In this document: one piece after another, positions 1 to 12,800 of the stretch | How positions within the stretch are numbered: position 1 is the first letter of the stretch | How the letters are laid out: every line of letters starts with the position of its first letter | Assembly (NCBI RefSeq): GCF_015706575.1 | Contig: NW_024037076.1 | Span: forward strand, 11,256,777-11,320,776 | Length of the DNA stretch: 64,000 nt | Direction of reading: 5' to 3' | Source of the DNA: Patiria miniata | Taxonomy: Eukaryota; Echinodermata; Asteroidea; Valvatida; Asterinidae | Notes under the pieces: generated by a model | The model's database searches: none | What the model saw: the letters and a program-made list of their open reading frames with translations, nothing else | Told to the model about the DNA's origin: nothing | Translations under genes and position numbers: made by a program

Positions 1-65
1 TAGAGTCTGGGTGCTGATAATTACCCTCGCCTCCGGCTCGGGTAATTATCAGCACCCAGACTCTA
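1..65. repeat. Perfect 26-bp inverted repeat at window start
   Basis: Positions 1-26 and 40-65 are exact reverse complements around a 13-bp loop (TCGCCTCCGGCTC). The core TAATTACCC..GGGTAATTA resembles a degenerate copy at about 27009-27050 (TACCCTTCGGCTCGGGTAAT followed by CAGACTCCA), so it is one end of a dispersed element that may extend left of the window. Confidence 0.85.
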
Positions 66-116
66 AGCGGTATTAAACGAGTGATAAAAACCTCCAGAGC
101 ACACATTTATTCCCTT

Positions 117-208
117 AATAAATCAACATCCTATATTAAGTTAAAAGATCCTACACTGTCTTTCTGTCTGTCTGTCTGTCTGTCTGTCTGTCGGGCTGTC
201 GGGCGTGC

Positions 209-241
<33 letters not shown>

Positions 242-550
242 GATGTCTATCTGTCTGATTGCGCCTCAGGTTTCTATGCGCCCCTCGGTTGTTCAAAACG
301 TCACATTCCACATCACAGCAGTCATTGTTTTGTTTTACCCATGCATTGAATTCTTTTGATATTGACGTAAAATAACGGAAACAAACAGCAGTAAACACAA
401 CAATCATAACAATCGAACAGAATCTCACGTGCATGGGGCGTACTCGAAATAGCTGATTGTCTGCTAGTTCGCTAATCGTATTTATGCGTTTCACACTGCA
501 CCGTACGTACAAAGTCATAGCACGGACGATGCTATTACTAGTGTATTTTT
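117..550. repeat. Dispersed repeat with TCTG microsatellite, copy A
   Basis: It begins near AATCAACATCCTATATTAA, has a TCTG/GTCT tract at about 159-245, and ends near CAAAGTCATAGCA. It matches 27975-28398 almost base for base outside the microsatellite (for example GCGCCTCAGGTTTCTATGCG in both). No conserved reading frame links the two copies, so I treat it as non-coding. Confidence 0.85.
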
Positions 551-553
551 ATT

Positions 554-706
554 GGCTGTTTCGGCAACCGGCCAAAAAAGCCTTTGTTTTTGTTAAGAAT
601 TATTTTTTTTGGGGGGGGGGGGGCTTTTTCGCAAATTTGCGAAAAAGCCTTTGTTTTTGTTCTGATTGATTTTTTGCTGGCTTTTTCACAATTCAGCGAA
701 AAAGCC
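554..706. repeat. Hairpin minisatellite cluster 1
   Basis: Three short hairpins at 554-582, 622-649 and 679-706 are each built on GGCTTTTTCGC..GCGAAAAAGCC. They are separated by CTTTGTTTTTGTTCTGATT and poly-T. A G-tract lies at 611-623. The same unit recurs at 11376-11586 and 13784-13916. Confidence 0.85.
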
Positions 707-739
707 TTTGTTTCTGTTCTGATTTTTTTTCTCCCTAGT

Positions 740-1204
740 TTCTTCCTTTTGTTCCATGAAAAATCCCATATACTTTGTACACGATTTTTGTACACGCCAC
801 TTTTGGCATTGAAATTTGTCAAACATCATTCAAATTAAGCATAAACATTGTCCTTATGGCAAAGTCCCGAAGTGACGTCATGATTACGTCATCAGGGGTC
901 ACGTGACGTCATCACAAACGTGCATATTTTTAAGTCCTATATTTCATGAACAGTCAGTCCGATTGAGCTGAAACTTGGTATGTGGGTAGAAAGGGATGTG
1001 TTATAGATAAAAATGAGGTGATGTGATGAGGACGTCATCGTGCGATTTTATATTATTTTTTTTTGGTTTTGGACCTTTAAGCCATATCTCACGAACGCAA
1101 CATGCTAAATTGACAATTCTTTTGGTATTTGGTTTGTTAGGTCATAGGCATATGCACAGAAGTTTGAAAAATGTGTGACGTCATCATGACGTAATCAAAA
1201 ATGC

Positions 1205-1245
<41 letters not shown>

Positions 1246-1300
1246 ATAAGGGAAGATCTGATCATCATGAAACTTGCTGGGTAGGTAGATAATGGCTGCA
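740..1300. repeat. TGACGTCA-rich repeat module, fragment
   Basis: It contains CATATACTTTGTACACG, CACGTGACGTCATC at about 901-914, TCAGTCCGATTGAGCTGAAACTTGG and a 33-bp poly-T at about 1207-1239. These strings recur through 22.3 kb. There is no coding potential beyond repeat-derived frames. Confidence 0.8.
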
Positions 1301-1327
1301 GAGTGTACATTAAAAAGACTGCAAAAC

Positions 1328-2752
1328 TGCAAGAATAAAGACAATGGACACTGGTTTAGCTTGGTGTGGTGGTCAATGTTCCTCACTCATCGAAGTCTTA
1401 GATCAGAATCACAAAACAATAGTAAAAACAAATGCACAAAATAACTCAATAAGCATGATTCGAAAATCGACTCTGGTATCGATAATAATATCAATTCTGT
1501 CCTGCTTCTGAATAAACATAATCAATTCTATCACCTTAATCGATACTGACCATATGTCTCAACCTCATTGTTTATCTCTAGTCAAAGACTGACTTACTAC
1601 TAATTAGTTATGCATGAGTGCTTCCCATGCTGTGCTCTAACTATCAAAGAATTCATGCACATGTACACTACATACATGTCATCCAGCAGTACAAAATGTC
1701 CTAAGGCCAAAAAAAAAAGTCTCCAGTCTTCTAGTATGGAGCTTGCCCAAAAAGTGGTGCGGCGACGCGGCTTTTTTTTTATACCTGATTTTTTTGCTTC
1801 AAATGTCGGCTGATGACTGCAAATGGTGCCCGACTAAGCTTAATTAGTGCAAATATATGGGAGTCCAGAGAGGCCACATAAAGCTTATTCTCGATCATAA
1901 CCCCATCCATAAACACGTTGAAATTGTGCAGCAGCAGGATTCCAGTCAAACCAGTGAGTTTGGCGGTTTTTAGACATCATCTTTCATTAAAAAAAAACCT
2001 TTTTCATTTTGCCGACGCGCATGGCTACGGCGACGCGCGCGCATACCAGAAACCGGAGACTTTTTTGGCCTAAAGTACATGTATGAAATAAGCCAAAAAA
2101 GAGGTAAAGTCTGTAATAGGGAAATCTCTGTCTTCAATAAAATAAAGTAAAAAGGAGTAAGCAAAGGAATTGTTCTTAATTATTCTTAACAATTTCAAGC
2201 GTGAAAGCTTGTCACAATGTCACTCTCCATAGAGTGGGACAATAGAAAAGTTATAAATGGCACCGTCAAAATTAGCAACTTAATATCTCTAGGAGCAATC
2301 TAGACTAAACTTGGGCGGATAGTACTTTCTTGTAAGTACCAAGTTACAAAACAGTTGAAGGGAATGCCATACCTGTCTAACTTATCTTGTCCATTAAAAG
2401 ACAATCCAGAAATTAACAATGGCTACACGTAATTAGCAGGCAAAACAGGAAACATTAATGAAGGCAAAACTGAGTAAAGGCTTAAGTTTTGTCTCTGTAC
2501 TCTGGCACACTCTGACCATGTGCTTTCCTTAAAGACAAAGAAGCTAAGAGTTTAGCAGGCTCTGGCAACACTTTTAACTAAGCTTTACATCCTGACACAA
2601 AATGTACATGTTTCCTCTCTTCACTTCCATAATCATCAAGATGAAAATAAAAAAAGAATACAACATACCTGCAAGAATAAAGACAAATGAACACTGGTTT
2701 AGCTTGGTGTGGTGGTAAATGTTCCTCACTCAGCGAAGTCTTAGATCAGAAT
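1328..2752. repeat. Pair of ~83-bp direct repeats with unrecognised sequence between
   Basis: 1328-1410 and 2672-2754 share GCAAGAATAAAGACAA..GGTTTAGCTTGGTGTGGTGG..CGAAGTCTTAGATCAGAAT. The 1.26 kb between them is AT-rich with no gene or domain I recognise. The spacing would suit the ends of a decayed element, but no target duplication or inverted ends were seen. Confidence 0.6.
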
Positions 2753-2754
2753 GA

Positions 2755-4540
2755 CCCAAGAACAAAGACCATCACACAGCCCTCCAGTGCCCCACAGGAA
2801 GTGACATCATATCCTGCCACATGTACCCAACAGCTTGTCCTGTGAGGGTGGGGTATCACACATGAAACAGTAGTTGGTACACTCATGTACTGATAAACAT
2901 TAAATGCAAATGTGGTTCCAAGAAAAGTGTGGGAGGCGGAACATTAAAAAAATGGGGGGTGTCACAATACTACAACAGTACCAGTATGCAAAATCCTAAA
3001 TGACGTCACCATGAGTTTTTTATCTTTACAATTTCATTTCGCTCCCCAAATTTAACACTTCCTTACATCGGATTGACTTCAAACTTGGTACAAACCAAGA
3101 CCACAATGCAAAAATGTCAATTGACAAGTGTTATCAAGATGACGTAATTGTAGGGCATGTGACGTAATCATAAATGTGCATTTCTCATAGTCTCATATTG
3201 AGAAAACTATCAGTCCGAATGGGTCAAAATTGCGTATGAATATAGGCGGATACGTACGTGGTATACAGGTGATTTTACTTGAAGACATGATAAAACATCA
3301 TCATGTAACTGTATATCATAAATTTGAACAAAAAGTTAATTTTTTAACGATTTTTTAGGCATGATAATCTTCTGCAGATCCGTGGATTTTGAAAATTTGG
3401 AAGAAAATTGATGATCTTCCAAACTTTTGTAAAACTGGTGTACAATTTATTAAAAGAAATATTATATCTGATCCGCACCTGACTTTCTTTACTTATCCTC
3501 TGCAAAATTACTATATGCACTGTTTTTCAACATTATTTTAGTAATCACGCAAATAATTGCACGAGCTTCTACATGTTGAATTCAGTCACATTATATATTG
3601 AGCACGTTAGCCTCTGTTAAAGGCTGAAAGGATTATTACAATTTTAAGTGCACGTACGTACGTACACAGCTTACGTATAACTGCAGAAACTGTCGTCTTG
3701 AAATAAGGACTATGCACATGCGTAGTGAGTGTTCATATCGGCACTTTATCTAGCACACTGTAATTTAACTTTCGGCCGTTGTAAATGTATTGTGCCACTT
3801 TTTACTGCCAGGCCAAGTGCATATTTCATGAGTTGTGACTGGTGAACATCGTAAACGGTGTATGGTATAAATATTCACATGCATTGGGGGCCATTCGCTT
3901 TACAGAATTTTATTTATGAAACTATCTATCTGTATCTATCCCCAAACAGGCATGACAAGCGCGAACTTTAAACACAAAGAAAATTAAATACCGTTTCTTG
4001 ATTCAATGTCAAAGAGATGACTTTTAGAACACTGAGGGTAAGTTATCTTACTATATCTATCTGTATAAAAAATAACGGGTTGAGATTTCATTTATTTAAT
4101 TCATGTGATTGGGACTACGTGCACTAAAACTACATGTACAAGGATCGAGGAACATATTCACAGGTGTTGATAAAAAAAAGGTTTGAATCATTGGGGGTTT
4201 TGGCAACTGTCTACATAGGGAATAGTGCAAAGTCGTTGCTGACTCAAGTCAGATTTACTTTATAGTAAGTCGTTATGAAATCCTAACAAAAAAACCACTT
4301 ATTTTACATCTTTCAAAAAACGCGACAAAATACACTCATTGGAAGACGCGTTTCACAGTGACGCATACAGTGACGCACAAATTGAGGGTGTGTGCGTAGA
4401 AAAAGGACCGCGTAGCTTAGGGGGTCTCAAGATACAACTGCACACATGTGTAGGACATGAAAATCTGAAATAACATGAAAATAACACGTACTTGTACATT
4501 TTCTATATGTTAGTCTTAATTTGACGCATGAAGGCGTGCG
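2755..4540. other. Non-coding, low information
   Basis: There is a degenerate fragment of the TGACGTCA module at about 2990-3330 (AAATGACGTCACCATGAG, GATTGACTTCAAACTTGG). From 3360 to 4540 I see only a short ACGT tandem at about 3651-3664. No open frame has protein-like composition. Confidence 0.6.
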
Positions 4541-5060
4541 TTATAGGTTGCATAGCTCATATCTTGACCGCACAGTTGTTACGTATGCAGTTCGCTGTAC
4601 TATACGGACAAGCTGGCCGTAAACCTTTCTTGCAACCATGACTTTTTTAGAAACCAGTCGTGAATTTTGTCGCTTGCAATGTCTGATTTACTTTAAAGGG
4701 AAATTACGACATTTGCAAGCATCGAAAAATAAAACTACCTAGTTATTACAAAATGCCTTACTAAGATGCTGGTAAATGACAGTCTCAAGCATCCTGCAAA
4801 ATTAGGGCACCTGGTGTGAAGTCATTTTCAAGAAAGTTGTATTTTTGTATACATTTCGAAAGGTGGTCGGCCGACCACCATTGGAAAAACCTAACTTTTT
4901 TTCAACTACTGCTCTAAATTTACCATTTTTTCAGTCCAAATTTTGTTTGCAATTTTATAGGTTACATAGCTCATATCTTGAACATGCAGTAGTTTGCAGT
5001 AGGCTGTACGCGGACTAGCTGGCCATACGCTATTTTTGCAACAAAAATGGTGTGTGACGT
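4541..5060. repeat. Locally duplicated segment
   Basis: GGTTGCATAGCTCATATCTTGA at about 4546 is repeated as GGTTACATAGCTCATATCTTGA at about 4960. Both are followed by a diverged copy of GCAGTTCGCTGTAC..GGACAAGCTGGCC. The two units are about 415 bp apart. Confidence 0.7.
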
Positions 5061-5404
5061 CATCATTTTTTTTTTTTGGTTTTTGGGGTTTTTTTTACGG
5101 ATATAAGGGAAGGTCTGATCGTCATGAAACTTGGTAGGTAGCTAGATAAAGGTACTAGTATGCGAAATCCGAAATGACGTCACAATGAGGTCACCGGTTG
5201 ATTTTAATTTTTTTTTAATATTTACAATTTCATTCCGCTTCCAAACTTTTACAATTCCTTTCATCGGATTGACTTCAAATTTACACCATTCTTTGTCCAA
5301 GCAAAGACCCTAATTCAAACAACATTGTGTAATGATGACGTCATGATGACGTCATCCGGTGGTTATTTATAGACAATTAAATTGTGACACTTTTAATATT
5401 AAAA
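5040..5404. repeat. TGACGTCA-pair repeat module
   Basis: It carries GGAAGGTCTGATCGTCATG followed by AAACTTGGTAGGTAGC, a CRE pair at 5336-5354, and TTTCATCGGATTGACTTCAAA. It is directly followed by the 0.8-kb module of 5405-6180. Confidence 0.8.
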
Positions 5405-6180
5405 AATCAACCATACGCGTCCGCAGCATTCTGTTCCCGGCAAGTGGTAGAATAGGTTGAGGTCTTTATTTCATTCAGTGTGCGTGCAATCACGTGACCC
5501 TTGCTTCCGGTCGAAAAAGGCAAAAACAGGAAGTGGCTTATTATTTAAAAGTGGTAATAGATATGAACTTCCTTTTAACGGTGTTAGTCTCTTGGCTGAT
5601 AGTATTCTTCATCTACCAATGACGTCATGCAATCTTCGAGCGCCCTCTAGCGACAGGTTGAAAATGTTTAAAAATGATTTTGAATAGATGTCTGTGGCGG
5701 AGTTTGTCGGAATCGCCTAAATATTGGTGTATATGATGGCCTTGACCCACTTAAGACGTGTGCGAAGTTTTAGGCGTATGACGTTATCAGACCGGAAGTT
5801 ATAATACAAAGACTCTTTTTTATTTGAAAATTCCTGAAAAATCAACCATGGCAGTTTTTTTATTACTTTTTTCTTTAATTGTCGATTTAAGGGTAGGTCT
5901 AAAATATTTCAAAGCTTCGAGGCAATAAGCGAACTCGGACATGCCCTGCGCACGCTTAAAACTTAAGGTTGACAATACCTCTGCTTAATACATGCACAGG
6001 ACGTCCACAATGTACATGCATGTACGTTGTACATACGCACATACATCGTATGTCAGTCAGCCCGCAGAGCACATGTTGCTGAGGTCAAATCCTGTCCACA
6101 GTGACCGTTTTAGCCGATTTTCGGCTAACTGTGACAGATTTTATTTTCATGCATGCGCACTGTCAGGGACGTATAATTGA
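5405..6180. repeat. 0.8-kb interspersed module, copy 1
   Basis: Marks are CGCGTCCGCAGCATTCTGTT, GTCTTTATTTCATTCAGTGT, CACGTGACCCTTGCTTCCGG, GAGCGCCCTCTAGCGACAGG and TAGCCGATTTTCGGCTAA. Copies lie at about 8985-9560, 12010-12800 and 16090-16870. Short open frames here are not conserved in phase among copies. Confidence 0.85.
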
Positions 6181-8984
6181 TAAAAAAAAATCATAATGCA
6201 GAGAAGCCCTATGTTACGTATTTAAAGGGGTGCAGTTTTTCTGCAGTAGGATTTTCCACAAGTCTTTTTCTATACAACACTGATATCTTACTGAATAGTT
6301 CTGAACTTCGGCCAAGAATTGCTATGAGAAAGAGAGAGAAATCGTATTTTTTTCGCGCTGTCATTTGATTCAAAACATTCCCAAGAGTCAGAAAATCAAG
6401 TAATATTTTATAAAAATGTTTCAGTTTAAAGGCAAATCACGTATTTAAAGGTGCAGTTTTTCTGCAGTGGGATTTTTAAGCCCATTGACTTTGGAGACGT
6501 TTTCAAGCCACCATTTTTATAACTTGGCGATCTGGAATCGTCATCAAAAGTACAGCCAAGGAAGACCCTTATACAAAAATCATGCCAAGACTAGAACGTC
6601 ATGATGACGTCATCACCTATTTTTTATTAATTTTTGAAAATTTTAATTTTTTTTCCAATCAGTTTTGTACACGTTTTTCTATACAATACTATTATCGATC
6701 TTGCTGAGAGGTTATCAACTGCAGCCGGGAATTAGTATGTGAAGGAAGGAGAAATCAGACTAAATTTTTCCTTTTGTTTGATAACAAATATACCCAAGAG
6801 TCAAAATATCAAGTATTATATAAAAATTAACCGACATACAGATCCTTGTCATTTGATTGGTTGAACTCACATCACGTGGCATTCGTTATGTTCTGCTGAC
6901 AAAATTTAACACTTTTATTAATCCGATTGTTTTCAAACTTGGTACAGACTGAAACCACAATAAAATAATGAGCACTGCCAAGTATTGTATGATGACGTCA
7001 TCATTAGACATGTGACGTCATCGTTAACTAGTATATTTTAAGCCCCTATATCTCATGAACAGTAAGTCAGATTGGGTTGAAACTTGGTATGGGGGGAGGT
7101 CGGGACGTGTTACAAATAAATATTGAGGTGCCGTCATCATGACGACATTGTGTGATTTTATATAGATTTTTGAAGTTTCGGAACTTTAAGCCATATCTCA
7201 CGAACCCAATATGTTAAATTTAAAATTCTTTTTGTATTAGGTACCTTAGGCAATAGGTATATGTACACAATTTTGAAAAATGTCTGACATCATTATGACG
7301 TCATATAAGGGAATGTCTGATCGTCATGAAATTTAATGGGTGGGTAGATAATAACACTAGTACACAAAATCTTGAATGACGTCATGATGACGTCATTGGT
7401 AGATTTTTTACGATTTTTTTTAATATTGCCAATTTTATTCTGCTTACAAAATTTAACACTTTTATTAATCCGATTGTTTTCAAACTTGGTACAGACTAAA
7501 ACCACAATAAAATAATGAGCACTGCCAAGTATTGTTACGATGACGTCATCATTAGACATGTGACGTCATTGTTAACTTGTATATTTTAAGTCCCTATATA
7601 TCTCATGAACAGTAAGTCAGATTGGGTTAGGCCGGGATGTGTTTCAAATAAATATTAAGGTGACGTCATCATGACGTCATCTTGTGATTATATATAAAAA
7701 ATTTAATTTTGAAGACTTTTGTCGTTTCTCACAAACGCAATATTCCAAAATCAAAATTCTTTTTGAATTAGGTTTGTTAGACAAAAGTTAAATGCACACA
7801 GTTTTGCACAAAACAGAACAGCATGACTTCAATTTTAAAAAAAATATATTGCGTAAAAGCCGTATGTTCTGTTAGAAACAGACACGGAGTTCTAGTTTCT
7901 TTCTTCTTTTTGTGCCATGAATCCCTTAGACTTTGTACACGATTTTAGTACACGCCACTTTTGGCCTTGAACTTTGTCATACATCATTCAAATTTAGCAT
8001 ATGCATTGTCCTTATGGCAAAGTTGTGTCCCGAAGAGTGATGTCATGATTACGTCATCAGGGGTCACGTGACGTCATCACAAATGTGCATGTTTTGAAGT
8101 GCTATATCTACAGCACTGTACGTCCGATTGGGTTGAAACTGGGTATGTAGGTAGACCGTGATGTGTTATAAGTAAAAAATGAGATGACGTCATGATGACG
8201 TGATCGTGTGATCTTATACGAATTTTTTAATTTTTTGACCTTTAAGCTTTCTTTTTGTATTATGTTTATGCACAAACAATTTTTAAAAAGGTGACGTCAT
8301 TATGACGTCACTACAAAATGCGATTTTTAAAACGGATATAAGGGAAGGTCCGATCGTGGTGAAATTTGGTTGATAGGTAGATGATGGTACTAGTATGGAA
8401 AATCCGAAATGACGCCTCGATGACGTCATCGGTTGATTTTTTAATGATTTTTTAATATTTATTATTTTATTCTGCTTCCACAATTGCACACTTGCTTTCA
8501 TCGGATTGACTGTAAACTTGGTTCAAACCAAGACCACAATGACAAAAAGTGCATTGAGAAGCGTTTTTAAGATGACGTCATCGCAGGGCATGTGACGTCA
8601 TGTGATAAAGCTTTATTTTTGGAATTATTCTAAGCATTGTAAACAACCTTTAACTGTATTAAACACTCTAATAGGTGACTGCAAAGGCAACCATAGCATA
8701 AACATTTATAAAATGCGAAAATGCCCTGTGTTCTGTTTTCAAACAGACATACAGCTCTACTTGCGAAAAAACCTTTCTTTTTGTTCTGATTTTTCTTTCT
8801 TCTTCTTTTTCCCCCTGGCAAATCCCATCGACTTTGTACACGTTTTTTCTCAACGCCACTTTTGGCATTAATCTTATTGTACATCATTCAAATTCAGCAT
8901 AGGCATAGTCCTTATAGCATAGTTGTGTCCCGAAGAGTGACGTCATCATAACGTCATCACGGGCCACGTGACGTCACGTAAAAG
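6181..8984. repeat. Array of TGACGTCA-pair modules
   Basis: Successive diverged modules with exact TGACGTCA pairs at 7377-7395, 7661-7679 and 8292-8310. Recurring strings are GTCCGATCGTGGTGAAATTTGG, TATATCTCATGAACAGTAAG, CTTTGTACACG..GCCACTTTTGG and GAAAATGCCCTGTGTTCTG. No gene is supported. Confidence 0.85.
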
Positions 8985-9560
8985 ATTAATAGATTTAATC
9001 TTTGAAAATCAGTATAAAATTAACCTTGAGACACCCGAACTTGACGTTTGCGGGAATTGATAGAATAATCCAGGGTCTTCATTTTATCTCGTGTGCGTAA
9101 TGTCACGTGACCCTTCCTTCCGGTCTAAACCGAAAGTTACTCAAATTGCCTTATGGTTTAAAATTGAAAAAAAATTGAACTTGCTTGCAACGATGTAAGT
9201 CTGTGGCTAGATTGTTTTTTTACGAAAAAAAACACCGGTGACGTTGTAACATGATAGCTCGCCCTTTACGGGTAGGTTGAAAAAAGTGTAAAATGAACTT
9301 TCAGTCGATGTCTGTGACGAAGTTTGCGGTAATCGCTTCCAAATTAGTGTACATGATGGCCTCAATGCAGGCAACACCTGTGCTTGAAAAAAAATGATGA
9401 CGTCATCATACCGGAAGTTTTAATGAAAAGACCTTTTTTCCTTTGAAAATTCATGAAAAATCAACCATGACAGTTTTTATAATAATATTTACTTTAACTG
9501 TCGATTTAAGGGTAGGTCTAAACATTACAAACAGTTTGTACACGGCGAGTCGCAAAATGA
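8985..9560. repeat. 0.8-kb interspersed module, copy 2 (diverged)
   Basis: It keeps CATTTTATCTCGTGTGCGTAA, CACGTGACCCTTCCTTCCGG, GATGTCTGTGACGAAGTTTG and GTCGATTTAAGGGTAGGTCT. It is the most divergent of the four full copies; a shorter relative occurs at about 22290-22440. Confidence 0.75.
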
Positions 9561-9910
9561 ACAGCAGTATTAAACTTTATTAAGTCAGTTATTGATTACG
9601 TGAAGTGCGTGTGGAACGGTTTTTGTCGCAGCAATTGCGTTTATCCCTTGCATGTGTGTATACGCCGTGTGTGTCAGTACAAGTCTATCATCGCCTGATC
9701 GCGCGGGCGCGCGCGTGTTGAGACGTGTTATTGTGAAAGTTCGACAGCTCTGATTTATGAACTACACAATTACAAAAGAAGAAGCGAGTCTCCAAGATGG
9801 CATGCATGGTATTAAAGCGAACGGGGTTTTTTTTTCGGAATGATATTTGGATTTGGTATATTCAGTAATAGACTCAGTATATTTTGGCAAAATTTGGTTC
9901 ACTAGAAGTA
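9561..9910. other. Non-coding spacer
   Basis: I see no gene. A GC-rich patch (GATCGCGCGGGCGCGCGCG) lies at about 9697-9716. Confidence 0.5.
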
Positions 9911-10637
9911 AGGGCCCTGTCACACTTCTGCGTATCCTAATTCCTTATGAGTTGAGCATTGACATTTTTTTCATACGCAGTCGTACGCACAATACGCAAC
10001 TCATATGCATCTCTATCGTTTTGTGTAAGTTGTATGTACGCAGGCAAACGCATGTTACGGCCCAGTACGCCGGATAGTTTTGGGCATGCACAAAACTACG
10101 CTGCGTACACTGTTACGCATGTCATAAGTTAAAAATACGCAGCGCATCGGTCCCGCATAGGTCGAACGCGGTACGAGTACGCTATGTGTTCGTGAGGGAT
10201 AAGCGGTTCATACGCGGTAATACGCTGACCTCCCGGCACATGAGTCAGCACATGAGCCGCCTATATTGGACGTATACATAGCGTACTTTCAGCGAAGATA
10301 CAACGCACGCTGAACGAACTCATAGCGAATGCCGACATGTTGCGTCAGGCATGCGGTCGGCATAAGTCGGGTGCGTCTAGAATACGCTCGGTATGCGCAC
10401 TGCATACTGACCTATTCGCAGTCCGAAAAATAATGTTGTGCACTTCATACGCAATTCATACGCATCTCATACGTAATTGATGCGGTGAATTCGTTACTTG
10501 TACGCTAGATGTGCGTCGCACATAAGTCAAGGTAATCAAAAAATGTCGATGTTTTGAGCGTATGGCTGCGTATTGAAAAATTTTGATAAGGAACTCACAA
10601 GGAATTAGGATACGCAAAAGTGTGACAGGAGCTTTAG
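9911..10637. mobile_element. 727-bp non-autonomous terminal-inverted-repeat element, TACGC-rich
   Basis: The left end AGGGCCCTGTCACACTT, then TGCGTATCCTAATTCCTTAT, is matched in inverse at the right end (AAGGAATTAGGATACGCA, then AAGTGTGACAGGAGC). The inverted similarity is about 45 bp or more, with inner extensions. The interior is saturated with TACGC/GCGTA and has no transposase frame. No clear target duplication was seen. Confidence 0.85.
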
Positions 10638-11320
10638 GGTATGATTTTGAGGATAAATTTGTTTGTTTATTTTTAGTTCCTTCGCCGTGACTGGACTAGA
10701 TTAGGACAAAAAGATGATCACCACACATCGATAAAGAAAGCAACGAGCTTTCGTTTGATTAGCTTGTGCGAGTGCCTTGTGGCGACATTTTTGTAGGTTT
10801 TCTGCCTTTTCTTTTTGCTTGTACGCAGGCGGCGCGTGGAGGACGGTGTACAGCAAATCATCATGCACACGAACACATAACTTTAGGGGGTTGCACGTTT
10901 TGAGGGTGCTAATTTGTTTCCTGTCATGCATGTTAAATTCCTTTGTTTATGTACTTTTTGTTTCGCAATTATATCAATCTCTTTTTTGTTATAGATGGGA
11001 TATATATAAAGCTGTGAATGACTGCTTTTTATGAAGACAGTTGGTTTAATTTTTGGAAAAATTCACTTTAAAACTAGACTTAGGCTGTAGTTTACAACAT
11101 ACATGTATGTATACATGTACATGTATCTGTACACTATACTTTGTGTTTTCGGTCATACAAAGAAAAAGTGTGTGAGGAAAATCCATTCGATAAATTTACA
11201 ATTGTCACATTTTCTTTCACTACCAATACAGGATAGGAACCTGTTCAAGCCAATTCTGATTCGATTCAAACATTGCACATACATACTCAAGGACGTATTA
11301 TTGATAAAAAAAAAGTCATA
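10638..11320. other. Non-coding, no recognisable feature
   Basis: AT-rich sequence with a short TACATGTA-type tract at about 11098-11125. Small open frames lack domain signals. Confidence 0.5.
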
Positions 11321-11375
11321 ATGCGGAAAAGCCCTATGTTCTGTTGCAAACAGACATAGATCTCTAGTTTTTGTT

Positions 11376-11586
11376 GGCTTTTCCGCTGAACAGCAGAAAA
11401 GCCTTTGTTTTTGTTCTGATTTTTATTTTTGGCTTTTTCGCAATTTTGCGAAAAAGCCTTTCTTTCCGTTCTCATTTTTTTTTTTTTGGCTTTTTCGCAA
11501 TTTTGCGAAAAAGCTGAACAGCAGAAAAGCCTTTGTTTTTGTTCTGATTTTTATTTTTGGCTTTTTCGCAATTTTGCGAAAAACCA
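11376..11586. repeat. Hairpin minisatellite cluster 2
   Basis: Hairpins at 11376-11403 (GGCTTTTCCGCTG..CAGCAGAAAAGCC), 11431-11458, 11488-11514 and 11559-11586 (GGCTTTTTCGC..GCGAAAAA). The third is fused directly to half of the first type (TGAACAGCAGAAAAGCC), showing recombination between variants. Confidence 0.88.
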
Positions 11587-12009
11587 TTCTTTCTGTTCTC
11601 ATTTTTTTTTTCATCTTCTTTCTTCTTTTTGTCGCCTAAACCCCATAGACTTTGTGCACGTTTTTTCTGGCCTCCACTTTTGGCATTAGTCTTTGTCATA
11701 TATCATTCTAAATTTGCATAAGCATAGTCCCTATAGAAAAGATGTGTCCCGAAGATTGACGTCATGGTGACGTCATCGACTAATTTATTATAGATTTTTG
11801 AATATTTAATTTTTCCCATAGACTTTGAACACAGAAATGTAGAAAAAAATGTCGATTTTCAAAGGGCATTTTTGACTCCTTGCTATTAATTCATTTGCAC
11901 CAATCTTTGTCCAAGCAAAGACCCTAAATCAAACAACATTGTGTAATGATGACGACATTATGACGTCATCAGGTGTTTCTTTATAGGCAATTAAATAGTG
12001 ACAGTTTTA
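11587..12009. repeat. TGACGTCA-pair module
   Basis: It has CCCATAGACTTTGTGCACG, an exact pair at 11757-11775 with spacer TGG, and GTCCAAGCAAAGACCCTAA. It leads into the 0.8-kb module. Confidence 0.8.
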
Positions 12010-12800
12010 ATATTTAAAAATGCATAAGAAATCAACCGTATGCGTCCACAGTATTCTGTTGTCGGCAAGTGGTAGAGTAAGTTGAGGTCTTTATTTCATT
12101 CAGGGTGAGTGAAATCACGTAACCCTTGCTTCCGGTCGAAAAAGGCCAAAACCGGAAGTGGCTTCTTATTTGGAAATGGTAATAGATATGAGCTTGCTTT
12201 TAACGGTGTTAGTCTCTTGGCTAAAAGTATTCTTTAAGTCATCTACCAATGACGTCTTGAAATCTTCGAGCGCCCTCTAGCGACAGGTTGAACATTTGCA
12301 AAAATATGTTTTGAATAGATGTCTGTGGCGAAGTTTGTCGGAATCGCCTAAATATTGGTGTATATGATGACCTTGACCCCCTTAAGACGTGTGAGAAGTT
12401 TTAGGCGTATGACATCATCAGACCGGAAGTTATAATGAAAAGACCTTTTTTCCTTTCAAAATTCCTGAAAAATCAACCATGGCAGTTTTTATATTTGTTT
12501 TTACTTTAAATGTCGATTTAAGGGTAGGTCTAAAACATTTCAAAGCTTCGAGGCAATAAGCGAACTCGGACATGCCCTGCGCACGCTTAAAACTTCAGGT
12601 TGACAATACCTCTACTTTAAAAAATGCACAGAACGTCTATATGTACATGTACATACACGTACGTTACGCACATACTGTACATCGTTTGTCAGTCAGCCTG
12701 CAGAGCACGTGTTGACGAGGTCAAATCCTGTCCACATCACAGTGACCGTTTTAGCCGATTTTCGGCTAACCTTGACATATTTTATGTTCATGCATGCGCA
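12010..12800. repeat. 0.8-kb interspersed module, copy 3
   Basis: Same marks as 5405-6180 (GCGTCCACAGTATTCTGTT, GCGCCCTCTAGCGACAGG, TAGCCGATTTTCGGCTAA), a few percent diverged by eye. Confidence 0.85.

Noticed and set aside
141..518. Minus-strand frame of 125 codons
   Set aside because: It crosses the TCTG microsatellite and is disrupted in the second copy of the same repeat at 27975-28398.
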